Source: Lysobacter sp.
GTDB lineage: Bacteria; Pseudomonadota; Gammaproteobacteria; Xanthomonadales; Xanthomonadaceae
NCBI GenBank assembly: GCA_027306995.1
Contig: DAHUXS010000008.1
Coordinates: 1-64,000 of the forward strand
DNA length: 64,000 nt
Reading direction: 5' to 3'
The notes under the pieces were generated by a model that was given only the letters and a program-made list of their open reading frames with translations, did not search any database and was not told the origin of the DNA. The position numbers and the translations under genes were made by a program. Below are positions 34,548 to 45,523 of the stretch, in pieces (the first letter of the stretch is position 1; each line of letters begins with the position of its first letter).

Positions 34548-36090
34548 CCTCACCGCGCCAGCGATCCTGTGCCCGCACGTCGATGCGGTGTTCGCCGATG
34601 GCAAGATCGGTCGGCAAGGCGCCACGCCACAGATGCGGTGACGGCGTCGCCTCGGGGGAACGATCGTAGCCGCGCAGGCGCGGAGCCTCGTCGTCGCGCA
34701 TGTTTTCCGCGAGCAACACCGGATCGGGTTGGGTGACGCGCGTCATCGGTTTCCATGGACCGTTGTCGACGCGATATTCGATCTTCGTATCGGCCATGCC
34801 CATCCACATGTTGGCGTAAACGCCCCAGGCCGGATACGCGCCCTTGCGCAGTACCTTCGGCGCATGCAGGCCGATCTGGGTGTCGGCGGGATCGCGCGCC
34901 GGATGGTAGGCCAGCGCATAACGGCCATCGGCTTCGACATGCAGCGTCGCGTAACCGTTTGGCGTGCCGTCGGACATGGTCGATGCCGGAATGCCGGCGG
35001 AGTCCTTCACTCCCGACCAGAACGCCCCGCAGGCGGCGCCGACGTTGTATTCGTGCAGCGGTTGCGCGCCATGCCAACCGGTCGACGCATCGTGGAACCA
35101 GTGTTGCTGCGCGTGCAAATGCGCGCTCAGCACCAGCACGTGCGGGAAATCCTTGATCAGCGCGAACAGGCGTTCGCGGTCGGCGTCGCGAAACGTGTCC
35201 TTTCCGGCAGGCTCGAACAGCGGGATGTGCATCGACAGCACCAGCAGGCGGCTGCGATCGAGCATCGGCAGCACCGACTCCAGGAAAGCGAACTGGTCGT
35301 CGCGGAAGCCGCCGATGTAACCGGGCGCCTTGCCCGGCGTCATCACCACATCGTCGAGGACGATGAAATTCGTCTGCGGTTCCTGCCAGGCATAGGTGTC
35401 GGGGCCGAAGACGTTGCGGAAGGAATCGAGCGCATGGGCATCGCCGGCGGCGTCGGTGTCCATGTCGTGGTTGCCCGGCACATGCAGCCACGGCTGGTGC
35501 AGGCGCGTGGTGACGGCATTGATCGCCGGATACAACGAAAGATCGTCGTTGGCGATATCGCCAAGCGAAATGCCGAGGCGCGTATTGGTGTGCCCGACCA
35601 GCGGCGCGACGATGTCGTGGTCATAGTAGCCGACATCCTTCAAGGATTTCGGCTGCGGATCCCCGAATACCAGCATGTCGAGCACGCCCGGCACCTTGCC
35701 CAGCGGTCGCAGCGCGACATCGAACCGCAGGGACGACGACGGCGCGATTCCGCCGTATTTCAGCTTGGGCGAACCGTTCGGCACGTAGTGCTGCCAGAAA
35801 CGCGGCAGGCCGTTGGCGCGATTGGCGAACGCCATCGCCGCTGGCTTGATCGCGAACACGGTATCCCCGTCCTCGACTTCGATGCTGTAGCGGCCATCGG
35901 CATCGCTGCGAACGATCTGGCGGCCGTTGGAGATGGCGACGTCAGCAACGCCCTTCGCGCTGGTGGGACAGGACGCAGTCGTGCCGGGATCGAGGCAGAC
36001 GCGACCCTGCATCGTCGCCGCGTGCAGCAACGGAGTGGCGAACAGGCCGGCAACGGCCAGCAGGCAGAACTTGGAAGTCGATGTGCGCAT
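34504..36090 (-). CDS. Secreted calcineurin-like metallophosphoesterase
   Basis: A 528-residue periplasmic protein with a signal peptide (MRTSTSKFCLLAVAGLFATPLLHAA). It then has an N-terminal beta-sandwich of the calcineurin_N type (about 26-125; VRSDADGRYSIEV), a central metallophosphatase (LVFGDPQPK, LGDIANDD, VPGNHDMD, SMHIPLF, SAHLHAQQ, about 130-360) and a C-terminal domain (about 365-528). All five metallophosphoesterase blocks are present. Substrate unknown; such three-domain enzymes act on phosphodiesters or phosphomonoesters outside the cytoplasm. It follows hisIE on the same strand by 41 nt, so readthrough from the his operon is possible. Confidence 0.9.
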   Translation of the reverse strand: MRTSTSKFCLLAVAGLFATPLLHAATMQGRVCLDPGTTASCPTSAKGVADVAISNGRQIVRSDADGRYSIEVEDGDTVFAIKPAAMAFANRANGLPRFWQHYVPNGSPKLKYGGIAPSSSLRFDVALRPLGKVPGVLDMLVFGDPQPKSLKDVGYYDHDIVAPLVGHTNTRLGISLGDIANDDLSLYPAINAVTTRLHQPWLHVPGNHDMDTDAAGDAHALDSFRNVFGPDTYAWQEPQTNFIVLDDVVMTPGKAPGYIGGFRDDQFAFLESVLPMLDRSRLLVLSMHIPLFEPAGKDTFRDADRERLFALIKDFPHVLVLSAHLHAQQHWFHDASTGWHGAQPLHEYNVGAACGAFWSGVKDSAGIPASTMSDGTPNGYATLHVEADGRYALAYHPARDPADTQIGLHAPKVLRKGAYPAWGVYANMWMGMADTKIEYRVDNGPWKPMTRVTQPDPVLLAENMRDDEAPRLRGYDRSPEATPSPHLWRGALPTDLAIGEHRIDVRAQDRWRGEVSATTRYRLEDAKP

Positions 36091-36131
36091 CCGGCGATTA
36101 TCCGCCAGCCGGATGACCGTTCAACCGCCAC

Positions 36132-36743
36132 TCAACGCGCGCGTTGCTCCAGCACCTTGAGCGCATCGGCCAAGCCGAGCCCGCGCGAACGCAGCAACAC
36201 CAGCAAGTGGTACAGCAGGTCGGCGCTTTCGCCCAGCAACTCGGCATCGCCCTGGGCCACTGCCGCCAACGCGGTTTCGACGCCCTCCTCGCCCACCTTC
36301 TGTGCGATCCGACGGACCCCGCCCTCGAAGAGCCGAGTGGTGTAGCTGCCCTCGGGACGCCCGGACTCGCGGGTCGCGATCAGGCGATCGAGCTCCGCCA
36401 ATCCATCCCCACGCGCATCCGCAAAGCAACTGGTGCGGCCAAGATGGCAGGTCGGGCCATGGGGATGCGCCATCACCAGCACGGTGTCGTTGTCGCAATC
36501 CGCTTCCAGCGAGACCAGGTCGAGGAAATGGCCCGAGCTTTCGCCCTTGGTCCACAAGCTGCCGCGGCTACGACTGAAGAACGTCACGTGCCCGGATGCC
36601 AGCGTGCGCGCAAGGGATTCGCGATTCACGTATCCGAGCATCAGCACGCGCAGGGTGTCGGCGTCCTGCACGATCGCCGGCAACAGGCCATCCGGGGATT
36701 TCGACCAGTCCAGGGATTCGATGTCAAAACCAGGGGTCGTCAT
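36132..36743 (-). CDS. hisI: Bifunctional phosphoribosyl-AMP cyclohydrolase / phosphoribosyl-ATP pyrophosphatase
   Basis: A 203-residue HisIE fusion doing steps 2 and 3 of histidine synthesis. The PRA-CH half (1-120) has [26 protein letters not shown], the metal/active-site DCDNDTVLV and [13 protein letters not shown]. The PRA-PH half has [26 protein letters not shown] and the MazG-like [13 protein letters not shown]. The start overlaps hisF by 4 nt. Last gene of the his operon. Confidence 0.95.
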   Translation of the reverse strand: MTTPGFDIESLDWSKSPDGLLPAIVQDADTLRVLMLGYVNRESLARTLASGHVTFFSRSRGSLWTKGESSGHFLDLVSLEADCDNDTVLVMAHPHGPTCHLGRTSCFADARGDGLAELDRLIATRESGRPEGSYTTRLFEGGVRRIAQKVGEEGVETALAAVAQGDAELLGESADLLYHLLVLLRSRGLGLADALKVLEQRAR

Positions 36744-37513
36744 GGCAGTCTCATTGCAATGCCGCGCGCGAAGAGTTCGCGCTTGAGTTGGGGAATGCGC
36801 ACCGCACCGGAGTGGAACACGCTGGCGGCGAGCGCGCCATCGACATCGGCATCGAGGAACGCCATCTCGAAATGGTCGATCGTGCCGGCGCCGCCCGAAG
36901 CGATCAGCGGCACCGTCGCCAATTTGCGCACTTCGCACAGCTGGGCGATGTCGTAGCCGTCGCGCACGCCGTCGCTGTCCATGCAGTTGAGCACGATCTC
37001 GCCGGCGCCGCGCTGTTGCGCTTCCACCACCCAATCGAGCGTGCGTCTTGGCAATGCCCGCGTCTGCGCGGGGTCGCCGGTATGACTGCGCACCCGCCAT
37101 TCGCCATCGCCGTCGCGCTGCGAATCGATCCCGACCACCACGCATTGCACGCCGAAAGCGTCGGCGATCTCGCCGATCAATTCGGGGCGTTCCAGTGCCG
37201 GGGTATTGATCGAAACCTTGTCGGCGCCGGCATTGAGCACGGCGTGGGCATCGTCGACGCTGCGAATGCCGCCCGCCACGCAGAACGGGATGTCGATGGT
37301 GCGCGAAACCCGGCGCACCCAGTCGCGATCGACGCTGCGGCCCTGCGGGCTGGCGGTGATGTCGTAGAACACCAGCTCGTCGGCGCCTTCGTCGCGATAG
37401 CGTTGCGCCAGCTCGACGATGTCGCCCATGTCGACGTGATCGCGGAAGCGTACGCCCTTGACCACGCGGCCATCGCGGACGTCCAGGCAGGGAATGATGC
37501 GGCGACTCAGCAT
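36740..37513 (-). CDS. hisF: Imidazole glycerol phosphate synthase, cyclase subunit
   Basis: A 257-residue TIM barrel, partner of HisH. It has [19 protein letters not shown] (catalytic Asp11), [20 protein letters not shown] (catalytic Asp about 129), [13 protein letters not shown] and [13 protein letters not shown]. It overlaps hisA by a few nt and hisIE by 4 nt. Confidence 0.96.
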   Translation of the reverse strand: MLSRRIIPCLDVRDGRVVKGVRFRDHVDMGDIVELAQRYRDEGADELVFYDITASPQGRSVDRDWVRRVSRTIDIPFCVAGGIRSVDDAHAVLNAGADKVSINTPALERPELIGEIADAFGVQCVVVGIDSQRDGDGEWRVRSHTGDPAQTRALPRRTLDWVVEAQQRGAGEIVLNCMDSDGVRDGYDIAQLCEVRKLATVPLIASGGAGTIDHFEMAFLDADVDGALAASVFHSGAVRIPQLKRELFARGIAMRLP

Positions 37514-38241
37514 CGCAGCGCATCCTTCAGCGACAGGCGGCCATCCAGCAAGGATTTGCCGAGCACCGCGCCGGCACAGCCGGCCTTGCGCGCCGCGGCG
37601 ACGTCGGCGGCGTCACGGATGCCGCCGCTGGCCTGCACGTCCAGCTGCGGGAAACGGCGACACAATTCGTCGTACAGCCCGAGGCTCGGGCCGCTCAACA
37701 TGCCGTCGCGGCTGATGTCGGTGCACAGGAGATGCTGCAGCCCTGCATCGGCGTAGTCCGCCGCAAGATCGAACAAGGTCTGCTCGGATGATTCCGTCCA
37801 GCCGTGCACCGGCAATCGCCATTCGCCATCATCGTCCTGGCGCGTATCCAGCGCGATGGTCAGGTGCCCTGCGCCAAACGTGCGTAGCCATCCCTTCACC
37901 AGTTCCGGTTCGCGCACCGCCAAGGATCCGATCACCACGCGCTGCGCGCCTGCTTCGAGGATGGCTTCGACACCGGCTTCGTCGCGCACGCCTCCGCCTG
38001 TCTGCACGTGGAGGCCGGTGCGATCGCTGATCGCACGCAGCAAGGGCGCCAGCGTGTAGCCGCCGGCACGCGCGGCATCGAGATCGACCAGGTGCAGCCA
38101 TCTCGCCCCGGCTTCGGAATAGCGCGTTGCCAGCGCCAGCGGATCGTCCCCGTAGCGGGTTTCCTGCGCGTAATCGCCCTGGCGCAGGCGCACCACGCGG
38201 CCATCGCGAACGTCGATGGCGGGATAGACGGTGAAACTCAT
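37507..38241 (-). CDS. hisA: Phosphoribosylformimino-5-aminoimidazole carboxamide ribotide isomerase
   Basis: A 244-residue TIM barrel; Amadori rearrangement of ProFAR. Motifs are [20 protein letters not shown] (catalytic Asp10), [26 protein letters not shown] (catalytic Asp about 174 region) and VQASGGIRD. The start overlaps the hisH stop region (4 nt). Confidence 0.96.
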   Translation of the reverse strand: MSFTVYPAIDVRDGRVVRLRQGDYAQETRYGDDPLALATRYSEAGARWLHLVDLDAARAGGYTLAPLLRAISDRTGLHVQTGGGVRDEAGVEAILEAGAQRVVIGSLAVREPELVKGWLRTFGAGHLTIALDTRQDDDGEWRLPVHGWTESSEQTLFDLAADYADAGLQHLLCTDISRDGMLSGPSLGLYDELCRRFPQLDVQASGGIRDAADVAAARKAGCAGAVLGKSLLDGRLSLKDALRC

Positions 38242-38837
38242 GGCGACCACGCAAGGAAATTGGAAAGCAAACGCGCTCCGATCGTGCCCGAACGTTCGGG
38301 ATGGAATTGCGCACCACACACATGGCCGCGCTGCACGATGGCGGCGAAAGGCTGGCCATGCTCGCAGCCGGCGATGCAGTCGGCAGTCACCGGCGCGGCA
38401 TAGCTGTGAACGAAATACACGCTGGATGCATCGTCAATGCCCGCCATCAACGGACTGTCCTGCACCGTTTGCAAGGTGTTCCAGCCCATGTGCGGCACGC
38501 GCACGCCCGGCGCTTCCTGCAGCCTGAAAATCCGCCCGGGAATCAGACCCAGGCATTCGACATCGCCTTCCTCGGAACCCTCGAACAGCAACTGCATGCC
38601 GAGGCAGACGCCCAGCAACGGCTGCCTTGATGCGCGCAGGACTTCGACGAATCCGCGTTCGCGCAACAGGCGCATCCCCGGCTCCGCCGCGCCGACACCG
38701 GGCAGGATCACCCGCTCGGCGTCGCGCAGGCCGTCGCCGTCGCGCACGACCGCGACCTGCGCCCCCAGCCGCTCCAACGCGTCCCGCACGGAGCCGAGAT
38801 TGGCGCCGCCGGCATCGATGAGCGCAATTCGGGTCAC
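38238..38837 (-). CDS. hisH: Imidazole glycerol phosphate synthase, glutamine amidotransferase subunit
   Basis: A 199-residue class-I glutaminase. It begins [17 protein letters not shown] from a GTG codon that overlaps the hisB stop (GTGA). The catalytic Cys is in [18 protein letters not shown]; the His/Glu pair is in [11 protein letters not shown]. It supplies ammonia to HisF. The GTG choice is required by the conserved N terminus; no ATG lies in frame nearby. Confidence 0.95.
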   Translation of the reverse strand: MTRIALIDAGGANLGSVRDALERLGAQVAVVRDGDGLRDAERVILPGVGAAEPGMRLLRERGFVEVLRASRQPLLGVCLGMQLLFEGSEEGDVECLGLIPGRIFRLQEAPGVRVPHMGWNTLQTVQDSPLMAGIDDASSVYFVHSYAAPVTADCIAGCEHGQPFAAIVQRGHVCGAQFHPERSGTIGARLLSNFLAWSP

Positions 38838-39910
38838 AGCTGGCCTTTGGTGCTCGGCAACTCGACGCCGTCGCGACGGATCGCCTGGCGTAGCGCGCGC
38901 CCGACGACCTTGAAACAGGCTTCGATCATGTGGTGGTCGTTCTCGCCCTCCACCGACAGGTGCAGGTTGATGCCGGCGGCATCGCACAGCGAACGGAAGA
39001 AGTGCGGGACCAGCTCCGTCGACAATTCGCCGACCTGTTCACGCTCGAATTCGCCGTCGAAGACGAAATACGCGCGCCCGGAAAGATCGAGCGCCGCGGT
39101 CGCCAGCGCGTCGTCCATCGGCAGGGTGAATCCATAACGGCCGATCCCGCGCTTGTCGCCCAGCGCCTGTTTCAGGGCCTGGCCGATCGCCAGCGCGCAA
39201 TCCTCGACGGTGTGGTGCTCGTCGACGTGGAGGTCGCCCTCGCAATCGACCGCCAGCGCGAAACCGCCGTGCTTGCCGAGCTGTTCCAGCATGTGGTCGA
39301 AGAAGCCGATGCCGGTCTGGATCTTCTGCGGCCCGGCGGCGTCGAGATCGACGCTGGCGACGATCTTCGTTTCGTTGGTCGAACGCTCGACCGCCGCGGT
39401 GCGCGTGCCACCGAGCACCGCGGCGGGAATCTGCGACCACGCCAGGCCCTCGCCGAACTGCGGCGACTTCAACTTGAATCCGCGGATGCCCATGTTCTGC
39501 GCGAACTGGATGTCGGTATCGCGGTCGCCGATCATCGCGCTGCGCTGCGGATCGAAGCTGCGTTCGCGCAGGTAGTGCATCACCAGGCCGACCGCCGGCT
39601 TGCGCGTGGGCAGCGGATCGTGGGCGAAGCTGGGATCGATCAGCACTTCACGGAAGCGGATGCCCTGGCTTTCCAGCACCTGCATCATCAGCGCGTGCGG
39701 TGCGTCGAAATCGGCCTGCGGGAAGGACGGCGTGCCAAGTCCGTTCTGGTTGGTCACCATCACGAACTCGTAGCCGGCATCGCGCAATTCCAGCATCGCC
39801 GGAATCACGCCCTCGACGAAGCGCAGCTTCTCGTAGCGGTCGATCTGGAAGTCCGAAGGTTCTTCGATCAGGGTGCCGTCGCGATCGACGAACAGGATGG
39901 GCTGGCTCAT
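38834..39910 (-). CDS. hisB: Bifunctional histidinol-phosphatase / imidazoleglycerol-phosphate dehydratase
   Basis: A 358-residue HisB of the enterobacterial fused type. The HAD phosphatase half (1-165) has [11 protein letters not shown] and [14 protein letters not shown]. The IGPD half has [34 protein letters not shown] and [13 protein letters not shown], with the metal-binding HHxxE repeats. The start overlaps hisC by 4 nt. Confidence 0.96.
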   Translation of the reverse strand: MSQPILFVDRDGTLIEEPSDFQIDRYEKLRFVEGVIPAMLELRDAGYEFVMVTNQNGLGTPSFPQADFDAPHALMMQVLESQGIRFREVLIDPSFAHDPLPTRKPAVGLVMHYLRERSFDPQRSAMIGDRDTDIQFAQNMGIRGFKLKSPQFGEGLAWSQIPAAVLGGTRTAAVERSTNETKIVASVDLDAAGPQKIQTGIGFFDHMLEQLGKHGGFALAVDCEGDLHVDEHHTVEDCALAIGQALKQALGDKRGIGRYGFTLPMDDALATAALDLSGRAYFVFDGEFEREQVGELSTELVPHFFRSLCDAAGINLHLSVEGENDHHMIEACFKVVGRALRQAIRRDGVELPSTKGQL

Positions 39911-40992
39911 GCGGCAAGGTCCTTCGCCGGACGCAGGGCGGCCAGCATGCGTTGGTTGTCTTCGGGGCGGCCGATGGTGATGCGCAAGGCATCGTCCAGT
40001 TGCGGCATCGCGCGCATGTCGCGCACCACCACGCCGGACGACAGCAGTGCGCGGTACGCGCCTTCGGCATCGTCGAAGCGTACCAGCAGGAAGTTGCCGG
40101 CGGAGGGGTAGACGCGACGGACACCCGGCGTCGCCTCGAGCGCAGCCTGGACGCGCGCGCGCTCCACCTTCGCTTCCTCGACATGCGCCGCGGTGGCGGC
40201 GAGCGCGGCGGGTTCCAGTGCCTGCAGTGCCTGCACGACCGCCGGACCCGGCAGCGGGTATGGCGCCTGGCAACGGCGGATCATCGCGATCAGTTCCGGC
40301 TGGGCGATCGCCACGCCGATGCGCGCCGATGCCAGCGCGTGCGCCTTCGACAAGGTGCGCAGGACGACCAGGTTGTCGTATTCGTCGATCAGCGGCACCA
40401 GCGAAGGTTGCGATGCATATTCGACGTAGGCTTCGTCGACCACGACAATCGCGCGTCCCTGCAGGCGCTGCAGCAGTCGCACGATCGTCGCCGCATCCAC
40501 CGACTCGCCCGACGGATTGCCCGGTGAGCAGACGAAGACCAGCGAGGCCGCCTGGGCTACTGCGGTATCCGCCATCGCATCGATATCGGTGACCAGTCCG
40601 GCGGCCGTATCCACCAGCGGCACTTCGACCACGCGGACACCGTGCAGGCGCGCACAGACCGCATACATGCCGAAGACCGGCGGCGCGGTGACGATGGCGC
40701 CCTGCCCCGGCGCGCAGAACGCGCGCACCAGCACGTCGATCGCTTCGTCGCTGCCGCGCCCGACCATCAGGCGATCGGCCGCCACGCCATACAGTTCCAC
40801 CAGGCGCTGGCACAACAGCTGCGGCTGCGGCTCCGGGTAACGACGGCAGGCGCCAGCGGCATCGCCGTCATTCGCCCACGCCGATTCGTTGGCGTTCAAC
40901 CATACATCGCCGGTGATGCGATCGCTGCGCGCCGATTTGTAGCCGGCGAATTCACGCAGGTCCGCGCGTAACAGGTTGGCTGCCGTGCTCAT
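39907..40992 (-). CDS. hisC: Histidinol-phosphate aminotransferase
   Basis: A 361-residue fold-type I PLP enzyme. It has NANESAW, the PLP region [34 protein letters not shown], the PLP Lys in [16 protein letters not shown] and the C-terminal Arg in [12 protein letters not shown]. The HisC-specific order in the operon (hisD-hisC-hisB) fits. 4-nt overlaps at both ends. Confidence 0.95.
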   Translation of the reverse strand: MSTAANLLRADLREFAGYKSARSDRITGDVWLNANESAWANDGDAAGACRRYPEPQPQLLCQRLVELYGVAADRLMVGRGSDEAIDVLVRAFCAPGQGAIVTAPPVFGMYAVCARLHGVRVVEVPLVDTAAGLVTDIDAMADTAVAQAASLVFVCSPGNPSGESVDAATIVRLLQRLQGRAIVVVDEAYVEYASQPSLVPLIDEYDNLVVLRTLSKAHALASARIGVAIAQPELIAMIRRCQAPYPLPGPAVVQALQALEPAALAATAAHVEEAKVERARVQAALEATPGVRRVYPSAGNFLLVRFDDAEGAYRALLSSGVVVRDMRAMPQLDDALRITIGRPEDNQRMLAALRPAKDLAA

Positions 40993-42287
40993 GCCGGTTC
41001 CGCCATGCGCACGGTGACCGCCAGCGCGTGCGCCTGCAAGCCTTCGGCGTTCGCCAACGTCACCGCGCAGGGACCGATGGTGCGCAAGCCGTCGCGGCTG
41101 GCGGTCTGCACGCTCAAGGATTTCATGAAGCTGCCGACGCTCAGGCCGCTCCAGGCGCGCGCTGCGCCGCCAGTCGGCAACACGTGGTTGCTGCCGCTGC
41201 AGTAATCCCCCAGCGACTCCGGCGTCCAGTCGCCCATGAAGACCGTGCCCGCCGATGTCACCTGGTCGAGCCATGCGCGCGGATCGCGCAGCGACAGGAT
41301 CAAGTGCTCGGGCGCATAGAGATTGCTGATCGCAATCGCCTGCGCGGGATCGCGGACCTGAATCAGGCGCGACGCCCGCAGTGCCTTGCGGGCGATCTCG
41401 GCGCGCGGCAGCTTCGGAAGTTCATCGTCGATCGCCACCGCGACCGCATCGAGCAGTTCCGGCGAGTCCGACAACAGCAACACCTGCGAATCCGGACCAT
41501 GTTCGGCCTGCGACAACAGGTCGGCGGCGATGAAACTAGGGTTAGCGCCGGCATCGGCGATCACCAGCACCTCCGACGGACCGGCCGGCATGTCGATCGC
41601 GGGGCCATCGCTGCGCTGCGAGGCCTGGCGCTTGGCCTCGTCGACATAGGCATTGCCGGGTCCGAACAGTTTGTCGCAACGCGGGATCGTTGCCGTGCCG
41701 AAGGTCATCGCCGCGATCGCCTGCGCGCCGCCGAGCTTGAACACCCGCACGTTGGGCACGCGTCGTGCTGCGACCAGCACCGCGGGATCGGCGCTGCCAT
41801 CCTTGCGCGGCGGCGTGCACAGCACGATGTCCGGACAGCCCGCGAGCATCGCCGGAATCGTCAGCATCAATGCCGTCGACGGCAGCGGCGCGCTGCCCGC
41901 CGGCACGTACAGGCCGACCGGGTTGATCGGTCGCGATACCCGTTCGCAAACCACGCCATTGGCGGTTTCGACGCGATACGGCTGCGGCATGCCGGCGCGG
42001 TGGAAGGCTTCGATCCGACCCGCCGCTTCCTCGATCGCGTCACGCAGCTCCTTCGAGACCTGCGACTCCGCCGCGGCGAATTCGCTGGCATCGACTTCGA
42101 AGCGCTCCAGCTCGACACCATCGTAATGGGCTGTCAGCACGCGCAGGGCGTCATCCCCACGCGCCGCGACGTCCTCGAGGATGCTCTGCACGTCGCCGCG
42201 CACGAGCGCGGAAGACGCGCGCGTCGGGCGTTGCAGCACTTCCTCGCGCGCACCGGCATCCAATGCATTCCAATCGATCCTGTTCAT
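40989..42287 (-). CDS. hisD: Histidinol dehydrogenase
   Basis: A 432-residue zinc enzyme catalysing the last two oxidations to histidine. It has [62 protein letters not shown] (metal Gln/His), NLYAPEHL and [20 protein letters not shown]. It overlaps hisG by 4 nt. Confidence 0.96.
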   Translation of the reverse strand: MNRIDWNALDAGAREEVLQRPTRASSALVRGDVQSILEDVAARGDDALRVLTAHYDGVELERFEVDASEFAAAESQVSKELRDAIEEAAGRIEAFHRAGMPQPYRVETANGVVCERVSRPINPVGLYVPAGSAPLPSTALMLTIPAMLAGCPDIVLCTPPRKDGSADPAVLVAARRVPNVRVFKLGGAQAIAAMTFGTATIPRCDKLFGPGNAYVDEAKRQASQRSDGPAIDMPAGPSEVLVIADAGANPSFIAADLLSQAEHGPDSQVLLLSDSPELLDAVAVAIDDELPKLPRAEIARKALRASRLIQVRDPAQAIAISNLYAPEHLILSLRDPRAWLDQVTSAGTVFMGDWTPESLGDYCSGSNHVLPTGGAARAWSGLSVGSFMKSLSVQTASRDGLRTIGPCAVTLANAEGLQAHALAVTVRMAEPA

Positions 42288-43201
42288 GCCAGCATCCGCT
42301 CCACAGGCAACACCATCAGTCCACGCGCACCGGCGCGCTTGAGTTCTTCCAAGCGTTGCCAAGTGACCACGCCGTGGCATAGCGCCTGCAACGCCAGCAT
42401 GCCGTCGCCATCGACCGGATACATCGTCGGCGGTTCGGCATCCGGCAGCAGTGGCAGCACATCATCGAGCGCCGCACGCGGCGCCTGGAACATCAGCAAT
42501 TTGCTGTCGCGGATCTTCATCACGCCGTCGAGGCGGCGCAGCAACATGTCGGCGATGCCGGCAAGCGCCGGGTCGAAATCGCGCACGGGGCCGGCGATCA
42601 CCGCTTCCGATTGCAGGATGTCCTCGACCGCCTTGAGCTGGTTCGCCGCGAGTGTCGCTCCACTCGACACTAGGTCGCAGATCGCGTCGGCCTGACCCAG
42701 GCGCGGCGCGATTTCCACCGATCCCGATAATTCGACGATATCGGCCTCGACGCCATTGCGCGCCAGCCAATCGCGCAGCAGCGCCGGATACGAGGTGGCG
42801 AGACGCTTGCCGGCCAGCATCGCCGGCCCGCTCCATTCCCACTCGTTCGGCACCGCGATCGACAAGCGGCAGCCACCGAAGCCGAGGGCGCGCATCTCGC
42901 GAACGCCGGCCTCGCGACCCTTGCCGCGCTGGTCGCTCATCTGCTCGTCGAGCACGTTGCGACCGACCACGCCGAGATCGCACAGGCCGCTGGCGATCAG
43001 GCCGGGAATGTCGTCATCGCGCACCAGCAACAAGTCGACCGGCGCGCTTTCGCCGTAGCAGAACAGCTTGTCCGGGCTCTCGCGCCAGGACAGTCCACAA
43101 GACGACAGCAACGCCCGTGCCGGGTCGCTGAGGCGTCCGTTCTTCTGGATGGCAACCCGCAGGCGATCGCGCACCGGGGTCATCTGGATAGGCGGGCTCA
43201 T
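42284..43201 (-). CDS. hisG: ATP phosphoribosyltransferase, long form
   Basis: First, feedback-regulated step of histidine synthesis. The 305 residues show the long form with a C-terminal ACT-like regulatory domain (about 225-305). The catalytic domain has [32 protein letters not shown] and the PRPP motif [31 protein letters not shown]. No hisZ is needed. It overlaps the TrpR-like gene by 4 nt. Confidence 0.96.
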   Translation of the reverse strand: MSPPIQMTPVRDRLRVAIQKNGRLSDPARALLSSCGLSWRESPDKLFCYGESAPVDLLLVRDDDIPGLIASGLCDLGVVGRNVLDEQMSDQRGKGREAGVREMRALGFGGCRLSIAVPNEWEWSGPAMLAGKRLATSYPALLRDWLARNGVEADIVELSGSVEIAPRLGQADAICDLVSSGATLAANQLKAVEDILQSEAVIAGPVRDFDPALAGIADMLLRRLDGVMKIRDSKLLMFQAPRAALDDVLPLLPDAEPPTMYPVDGDGMLALQALCHGVVTWQRLEELKRAGARGLMVLPVERMLA

Positions 43202-43530
43202 GATCGTGCTCCGGAGGTTTCGGGCAGGCGCAGGCGCCGCGCTGCAGTGGCATAACCGCCGGATCCGCGCTCGAGCGTGCGCGCGACCCGGCCGATGGTG
43301 GTAACGCTGACCGCCGTACGTTCGTGGACTTCACGGTAGGGCTCGCCCAGCAACAGGTGCGGCACGACCTTCCAGCGATCGGACAAGGCCTCCAGCTCGG
43401 CCGGCGTGCACAGGTCGACGAGGAAGGCCCGGACCTCCTGCGCCGACTTGCAGGCATTCAAAGCCTCGGCCAGCGCCGAGATCGCGGTTTCCGCGTCGTA
43501 GGGAAGAACGGTGATTTCGCGCTGTTTCAT
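43198..43530 (-). CDS. TrpR-like (YerC/YecD family) repressor heading the his operon
   Basis: A 110-residue helical DNA-binding protein. It shows [53 protein letters not shown], the TrpR-superfamily pattern with the helix-turn-helix around [13 protein letters not shown]. It is the first gene of the his operon and is transcribed through a perfect palindrome (43535-43562), so it probably autoregulates and represses hisGDCBHAFI in response to histidine. I recall this family being named HisR in regulon collections, without checking. The start is ATG 43530; GTG 43533 is also in frame. No Shine-Dalgarno is visible. Confidence 0.88.
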   Translation of the reverse strand: MKQREITVLPYDAETAISALAEALNACKSAQEVRAFLVDLCTPAELEALSDRWKVVPHLLLGEPYREVHERTAVSVTTIGRVARTLERGSGGYATAARRLRLPETSGARS

Positions 43531-43534
43531 CACA

Positions 43535-43562
43535 TTAATGTATTAGCGTGTTAATACATTAA
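43535..43562. promoter_or_regulatory. Perfect palindromic operator of the his operon
   Basis: Two 11-bp arms, TTAATGTATTA (43535-43545) and TAATACATTAA (43552-43562), are exact reverse complements around a 6-bp centre (GCGTGT). The A/T-rich site stands out in the GC-rich context. It covers the -10 and the expected start site of the his promoter and ends 5 nt before the regulator's ATG. Confidence 0.8.
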
Positions 43563-43586
43563 ACCGTGAATGTGCCAGCGCGTCAA
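43558..43586 (-). promoter_or_regulatory. Promoter of the trpR-like/his operon
   Basis: On the minus strand TTGACG (43586-43581), a 17-nt spacer and TTTAAT (43563-43558). The -10 overlaps the palindrome arm, so repressor binding would block RNA polymerase. The expected start site near 43551 gives a leader of only about 20 nt. Confidence 0.7.
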
Positions 43587-43627
43587 GGGCCTCGCGGCCC
43601 TGCTCAGGAATCAGTCAGATCCGGGAT

Positions 43628-45523
43628 TCAGGCCGCATCTGTCCCGCTACGCAGCCCGGCATCGACCCGGCGCTGGGCCACCAGCTCCACCGCCCGGCGG
43701 ACGTCGCCGTCCAGCGCGCGGTCGCGCTCGAGGAAGGCGATCTCCCCACGCACCGCGGCATGGGCGCGCTTGACGGCATCGCCCGGGTGGAAGGCGTCGG
43801 CATCCGACAGCTCGACCCGCAGCGCATCGACCTCGGCGATGAAACCCGCCTGTGCGGCGTCACCGGACAGCGGCGCGCCCTGCACCTTGCGCGCGAACAT
43901 GGCGGCATCGGCACGATCGGCGAGATCGCGAGCGGCATTGATCATGTCGCGACGGAGGTCCAACGCCTGCGCAGCGGTCATCAGCTCCAGCCCCAACACC
44001 TTGCCGAGATCGCCGCACATCGCCAGCACGTGGCGCGCCTCGTTGGCGCCCATCGACACATGATCCTCGGCATTGGCGCTGGTCGGCACCGAGTACACCG
44101 ATGCCGGCATCGCGCGGCTGGCAAGATCGTTGACGATCGCCGCCGCGGTGTACTGGATGATCATGAAGCCAGATTCAGTCGCGTCCTCGTTGCCGATCAG
44201 GAAAGCCGGCAAGCCATCGTTCGTCGCGGGGTCGACCAGCTTGTTGATGCGGCGCTCGCTGATCGACGCCAGCACCGGGATCGCCGCCTTCACCGCGCTC
44301 ATCGCCAGCGCCAGCGGCATGCCGTGGAAATGGCCGGCCGAAATCACCTGCTCTTCCACGTATTGCGCTTCGCGATCGGGGAAGATCAGCGGATTGTCGG
44401 TGACCGCGTTGAGTTCGATCTCGAGTACGCGCGCGGCGTGCGCCACCGCATCGCGCACCGCGCCATGCACCTGCGGGATGCAACGCAAGCTGTAGCTGTC
44501 CTGCGGCTGGTGCTTTTTGCCACCACGGAACGGCTTGAAACGCTGGTAGAACTTTTCGCGGCCGTGGCGCTGCGTGTTCGGCACCCATTCCCAGCCGATG
44601 TCGAAACTGAGCGCCTGCGATTCCGACGTGTCCCAGCTCTGGGGCAACCAGTTGCGATGACGCGGCACCAGGTGATAGGGAATATCGGCCAAGGTCGAGC
44701 CCTTCAGCAGGGTGCGCAGGTTCTTCGCGACCTGCACCTGGCCCGGATGCGGACGCAAGGCATGCACTTCCTCCGCGAACGCCCCGAGACGACCGGCAAA
44801 GGCATCGATGGTCATCGCCGCGGCAAGGTCGGCGGTATCGAGCAGATATTCCAGTTCGTCCAGTGCCAGCACGCCGGTCGCCAGCATCTGCGCGGTACCG
44901 TTGTTGAGTGCCAGGCCTTCCTTGTAACTCAGCGTCACCGGCACGAGTCCGGCACGCTTGAGCGCATCGCTACCCGACATGCGTTCGCCATCGAAGAACG
45001 CTTCGCCGCCGCCGAGCAGGACAATGGCGAGATGCGACAGCGGCGCGAGATCGCCCGAAGCGCCGACCGATCCCAGCTGCGGCACCACCGGCACCACGCC
45101 GGCATTGAGCATCGCCGCAAGCGCCTGCAAGGTCTGCACGCGGATGCCGGAATGACCGCGCAACAAGGTGTTGATGCGGATGCCGAGCATCGCCCGCACC
45201 ACGTCCGGTGCGAACGGTTCGCCCACGCACACGGCATGGGTGGTGATCAGGTTGTCCTGCAGCTCGGCGTGCAGCGAACGACCGGACGATTTCGCATCCG
45301 GCAACTCGTCGCGCAACGGGTGCGCGCCGAGCAACTTGTCGGCATTGCTGCCGAAGCCGGTGGAGACGCCGTAGATCGGCTCCTCGCGAGCGACCTGTTC
45401 GGCGAGGAAATTCGCGGCACGCTCGACCTTCAGCAGCGCCGCCGGATCGAGTTCGACCTGCGCGCCGCGCGCGATCGCGACCAGCTGCGTGCGCGTCAGC
45501 GAATGACCATCGAGGCGGATCAT
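43628..45523 (-). CDS. MIO-type aromatic amino-acid lyase with insert, substrate uncertain
   Basis: A 631-residue member of the histidine/phenylalanine/tyrosine ammonia-lyase family. MIO triad Ala155-Ser156-Gly157 in [11 protein letters not shown]; the base Tyr51 in [33 protein letters not shown] and [15 protein letters not shown] are family-typical. Differences from canonical histidine ammonia-lyase (about 510 residues) are an insert (about 275-343, [10 protein letters not shown]..., [17 protein letters not shown]), a C-terminal extension, THAVC instead of SHA at 95-96, and FHGMP where HutH has FHAEP. The HutH Glu for histidine is therefore a Met (402). It overlaps hisS by 4 nt. No hutU, hutI or hutG is in the window. 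A histidine, tyrosine or other aromatic lyase (or aminomutase) is possible. Confidence 0.85.
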   Translation of the reverse strand: MIRLDGHSLTRTQLVAIARGAQVELDPAALLKVERAANFLAEQVAREEPIYGVSTGFGSNADKLLGAHPLRDELPDAKSSGRSLHAELQDNLITTHAVCVGEPFAPDVVRAMLGIRINTLLRGHSGIRVQTLQALAAMLNAGVVPVVPQLGSVGASGDLAPLSHLAIVLLGGGEAFFDGERMSGSDALKRAGLVPVTLSYKEGLALNNGTAQMLATGVLALDELEYLLDTADLAAAMTIDAFAGRLGAFAEEVHALRPHPGQVQVAKNLRTLLKGSTLADIPYHLVPRHRNWLPQSWDTSESQALSFDIGWEWVPNTQRHGREKFYQRFKPFRGGKKHQPQDSYSLRCIPQVHGAVRDAVAHAARVLEIELNAVTDNPLIFPDREAQYVEEQVISAGHFHGMPLALAMSAVKAAIPVLASISERRINKLVDPATNDGLPAFLIGNEDATESGFMIIQYTAAAIVNDLASRAMPASVYSVPTSANAEDHVSMGANEARHVLAMCGDLGKVLGLELMTAAQALDLRRDMINAARDLADRADAAMFARKVQGAPLSGDAAQAGFIAEVDALRVELSDADAFHPGDAVKRAHAAVRGEIAFLERDRALDGDVRRAVELVAQRRVDAGLRSGTDAA

